DNA of 8,061 nt from NCBI GenBank assembly GCA_020056125.1, contig JAGVIJ010000121.1:1-8061 (forward strand), read 5' to 3'. Numbering within the stretch: the first letter of the stretch is position 1; every line of letters begins with the position of its first letter. The position numbers were made by a program, and so were the translations under genes. Origin of the DNA: a bacterium (GTDB lineage Bacteria; Patescibacteriota; Patescibacteriia; 2-12-FULL-60-25). Of the stretch, positions 7,044 through 8,061 are shown piece by piece. The notes beneath the pieces are model-generated. The model worked only from the letters and a program-made list of their open reading frames with translations. It did no database searches and was not told the DNA's origin.

Positions 7044-7555
7044 GGTTTTAAATCTTTGGGATCAGGTTCCACTTCCATAAATTCCGATTGATGCAACGAC
7101 GCATCCAGCATAAAGGCTTGCAAAGTCTGTTGGGTAAATGACATTTCCGCGTCCTCGGGTCGTAGCGGTTTTTCAGGCAAAGGCTTGGCTACTGCCACCG
7201 GTATTGATACCGACTTTTCTGAAGCGGCCTGCGGCTCCAAATTGCGCAAAGCCTCGTGGCGCACAGCTTCGGTCAATTTGCGCTCAATCTTTTCATGCTG
7301 AATGAATAATTTAAAAACCAACATGAACAGCACAGCCACGGACGCGTACACCACCAAATCCACGCCGCGACCCACGCCCACGCGCGCCGCCAAATTACTG
7401 GTTACGTTGGGGATCATCACCACCACCGCGGCTAAAATCCAAACCACTGACCAGCTCGCGGCCTCGCGCCAGCAAATCACTTGTTGCCGCGCGCGCCGCC
7501 AAGTTACCCACAGCGCCAACAGCATGACGATAAGAAATATTTTTTGGATGATCAT
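7040..7555 (-). CDS. DUF2304-family small membrane protein
   Basis: A 171-residue protein with three hydrophobic segments (about 2-18, 33-50 and 65-86). MIIQKIFLIV at the start, VMIPNVTSNLAARVGVGRG in the middle and IERKLTEAVRHEAL at the end of the domain match DUF2304. Members of this family usually sit next to, or are fused to, dolichyl/polyprenyl-phosphate sugar GT2 enzymes, as here. They are thought to assist lipid-linked sugar synthesis or flipping, but no activity is established. Residues after about 105 form a polar, Pro/Glu-rich and probably disordered tail (AKPLPEKPLRPEDAEMSF) longer than the domain needs. Its start codon abuts the second inverted-repeat element, so no Shine-Dalgarno site is present. 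Its TGA overlaps the ATG of the following GT2. Confidence 0.85.
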   Translation of the reverse strand: MIIQKIFLIVMLLALWVTWRRARQQVICWREAASWSVVWILAAVVVMIPNVTSNLAARVGVGRGVDLVVYASVAVLFMLVFKLFIQHEKIERKLTEAVRHEALRNLEPQAASEKSVSIPVAVAKPLPEKPLRPEDAEMSFTQQTLQAFMLDASLHQSEFMEVEPDPKDLKP

Positions 7556-7556
7556 A

Positions 7557-7689
7557 CCCAGTACTACAACTTCGATCCAGATGAATGAAATTGTAATTTA
7601 GTTAATAAATAATAATCTTTGAGTCTTTTTATGAACCGTGCCTGACCATCTGCCGCACGCCAGAGTTTTATCGAAGTTGTAGTACTGGG
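7557..7689. mobile_element. MITE-like element, copy 2 (20-bp perfect terminal inverted repeats, CATA direct repeats)
   Basis: The same 20-bp ends as copy 1 are found at 7557-7576 and, as the reverse complement, at 7670-7689. CATA again flanks both sides (7553-7556 and 7690-7693), and again the left CATA holds the start codon of the downstream minus-strand gene, here DUF2304. The element is 133 bp, five longer than copy 1. Its conserved part (7557-7629) lies next to that start codon, so both copies have the same orientation relative to the operon. The remaining interior (7630-7669) has no detectable similarity to copy 1. No transposase is encoded. Confidence 0.8.
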
Positions 7690-7709
7690 CATATTTTTTA
7701 ATTAAGAAC

Positions 7710-7737
7710 TCTTCCATCTTCCATCTTCGATCTTCGA
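7710..7737. repeat. Four tandem heptamers (TCTTCCA x2, TCTTCGA x2)
   Basis: Four head-to-tail 7-nt units run from 7710 to 7737: TCTTCCA, TCTTCCA, TCTTCGA, TCTTCGA, followed by a decayed TATTCC. They lie between the second inverted-repeat element and the 20-bp palindrome, downstream of the partial GT2 stop. The array is untranslated on the minus strand. It could expand or shrink by slippage, but being outside genes it would alter only the leader of the DUF2304 transcript. Confidence 0.6.
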
Positions 7738-7741
7738 TATT

Positions 7742-7761
7742 CCTGCCTGCCGGCAGGCAGG
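7742..7761. repeat. Perfect 20-bp palindrome CCTGCCTGCCGGCAGGCAGG
   Basis: The two 10-bp halves are exact reverse complements with no loop. It begins 7 nt beyond the stop of the partial GT2 gene on the minus strand. As RNA it could form a GC-rich stem, but no T run follows on either strand, so termination by the classical mechanism is not supported. I recall similar palindromes scattered through CPR genome intergenic regions; a genome search would be needed to confirm that. Confidence 0.65.
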
Positions 7762-7767
7762 CGAAAT

Positions 7768-8061
7768 TCACCGCGTAAACACTCCCAAAAAAAGTTGCCA
7801 AGCGATTTTTGCCGCATCCCAAGATTTTTGTCCTTTGCGCAAAGATTCCGACGAATAATACACGCGCACCGGCACTTCGCCCCAACGCAAATCAGAACGC
7901 GTAACCAAACGCAAAATTTCCGAACAATGCGCCATGCGATCTTGCTGAAAAACAATTCTCTCGGCCGCTTCAGATGTGAACGCGCGAAAACCTGATTGCG
8001 GATCAGTGATTTTTCGCGGCACTCCCACCACCAGCGCATTAAACGTTCGAGCGCCGCTAAG
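7768..8061 (-). CDS. GT2-family polyprenyl/dolichyl-phosphate sugar synthase (DPM1/GtrB-like), C-terminal part
   Basis: The frame is open from the right edge to a TGA at 7770-7768, giving the last 97 residues. The 5' part lies outside the window, so internal GTG or ATG codons are not the start. DPQSGFRAFTSEAAERI is the signature block of DPM1-like GT2 enzymes, and it is followed by SEILRLVTRSDLRWGEVPVRV and then Y-SSESLRKGQKS, also typical. Such enzymes load mannose, glucose or a related sugar from a nucleotide donor onto polyprenyl phosphate at the cytoplasmic face of the membrane. No C-terminal membrane segments remain before the stop, which fits the short DPM1 form. The DUF2304 gene downstream supports the assignment. 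It is probably the first visible gene of the cluster, separated from the rest by a repeat-filled gap. Confidence 0.88.
   Translation of the reverse strand, partial: LSGARTFNALVVGVPRKITDPQSGFRAFTSEAAERIVFQQDRMAHCSEILRLVTRSDLRWGEVPVRVYYSSESLRKGQKSWDAAKIAWQLFLGVFTR

Noticed and set aside
7557..7737. CRISPR array
   Set aside because: The repeats are heptamers without spacers, and a pair of distant inverted-repeat elements. There are no regularly spaced direct repeats and no cas genes.
7742..7761. Intrinsic terminator for the partial GT2 gene
   Set aside because: It is a loop-less GC palindrome with no T run after it; a dispersed repeat is the better reading.
7598..8039. Minus-strand frames 7598-7885 and 7698-8039
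   Set aside because: They run through the inverted-repeat element, heptamers and palindrome (giving LPAGR-type residues) and are out of frame with the recognisable GT2 C-terminus.

Overview
The window looks like a piece of a small-genome, mid-GC bacterium of the Candidate Phyla Radiation (Patescibacteria, Parcubacteria-like). This is inferred from compact, tightly packed glycosyltransferase genes with weak or absent Shine-Dalgarno sites, a DUF2304 gene beside a polyprenyl-phosphate-sugar GT2, a short stand-alone CDP-alcohol phosphatidyltransferase, and the perfect 20-bp palindrome CCTGCCTGCCGGCAGGCAGG in an intergenic gap. I recall such palindromes from CPR assemblies but cannot check that here. 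The standard bacterial code fits every gene.

Layout. (a) 1-806, minus: the 5' part of a secreted, Ser/Thr/Gly-rich, probably beta-solenoid surface protein that runs off the left edge. It has a clear signal peptide and an extended -10 promoter. (b) 807-949: that promoter plus a 12-bp-stem inverted repeat. (c) 950-1531, minus: PgsA-like phosphatidyltransferase, divergent from (d) 1560-3722, plus: a large polytopic membrane protein, probably a GT-C-type glycosyltransferase. The 5' ends of these two genes are almost in contact. (e) 3665-8061, minus: a glycan gene cluster, transcribed right to left. It contains a partial GT2 (DPM1/GtrB type), DUF2304, a second GT2 (rhamnosyltransferase-like), GT4, and another GT4. 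The last GT4 overlaps the end of the plus-strand membrane protein by 58 nt, tail to tail.

How the genes may work together (inference). The partial GT2 would charge polyprenyl phosphate with a sugar, and DUF2304 would be its membrane partner. The GT2 and the two GT4s would build an oligosaccharide on the cytoplasmic face. The GT-C-like protein would use lipid-linked sugars on the outer face. The secreted Thr/Ser-rich protein could be a substrate or simply a neighbour.

The most interesting structure is a pair of short mobile-looking elements (4779-4906, 128 bp; 7557-7689, 133 bp). Each has identical, perfect 20-bp terminal inverted repeats and is flanked on both sides by the direct repeat CATA. 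In both copies the left CATA contains the start codon (ATG on the minus strand) of the next gene of the cluster. Removing copy 1 with one CATA restores a tight operon junction (TGA-TTT-ATG). These look like a non-autonomous, MITE-like family inserted at start codons in one operon, in the same orientation.
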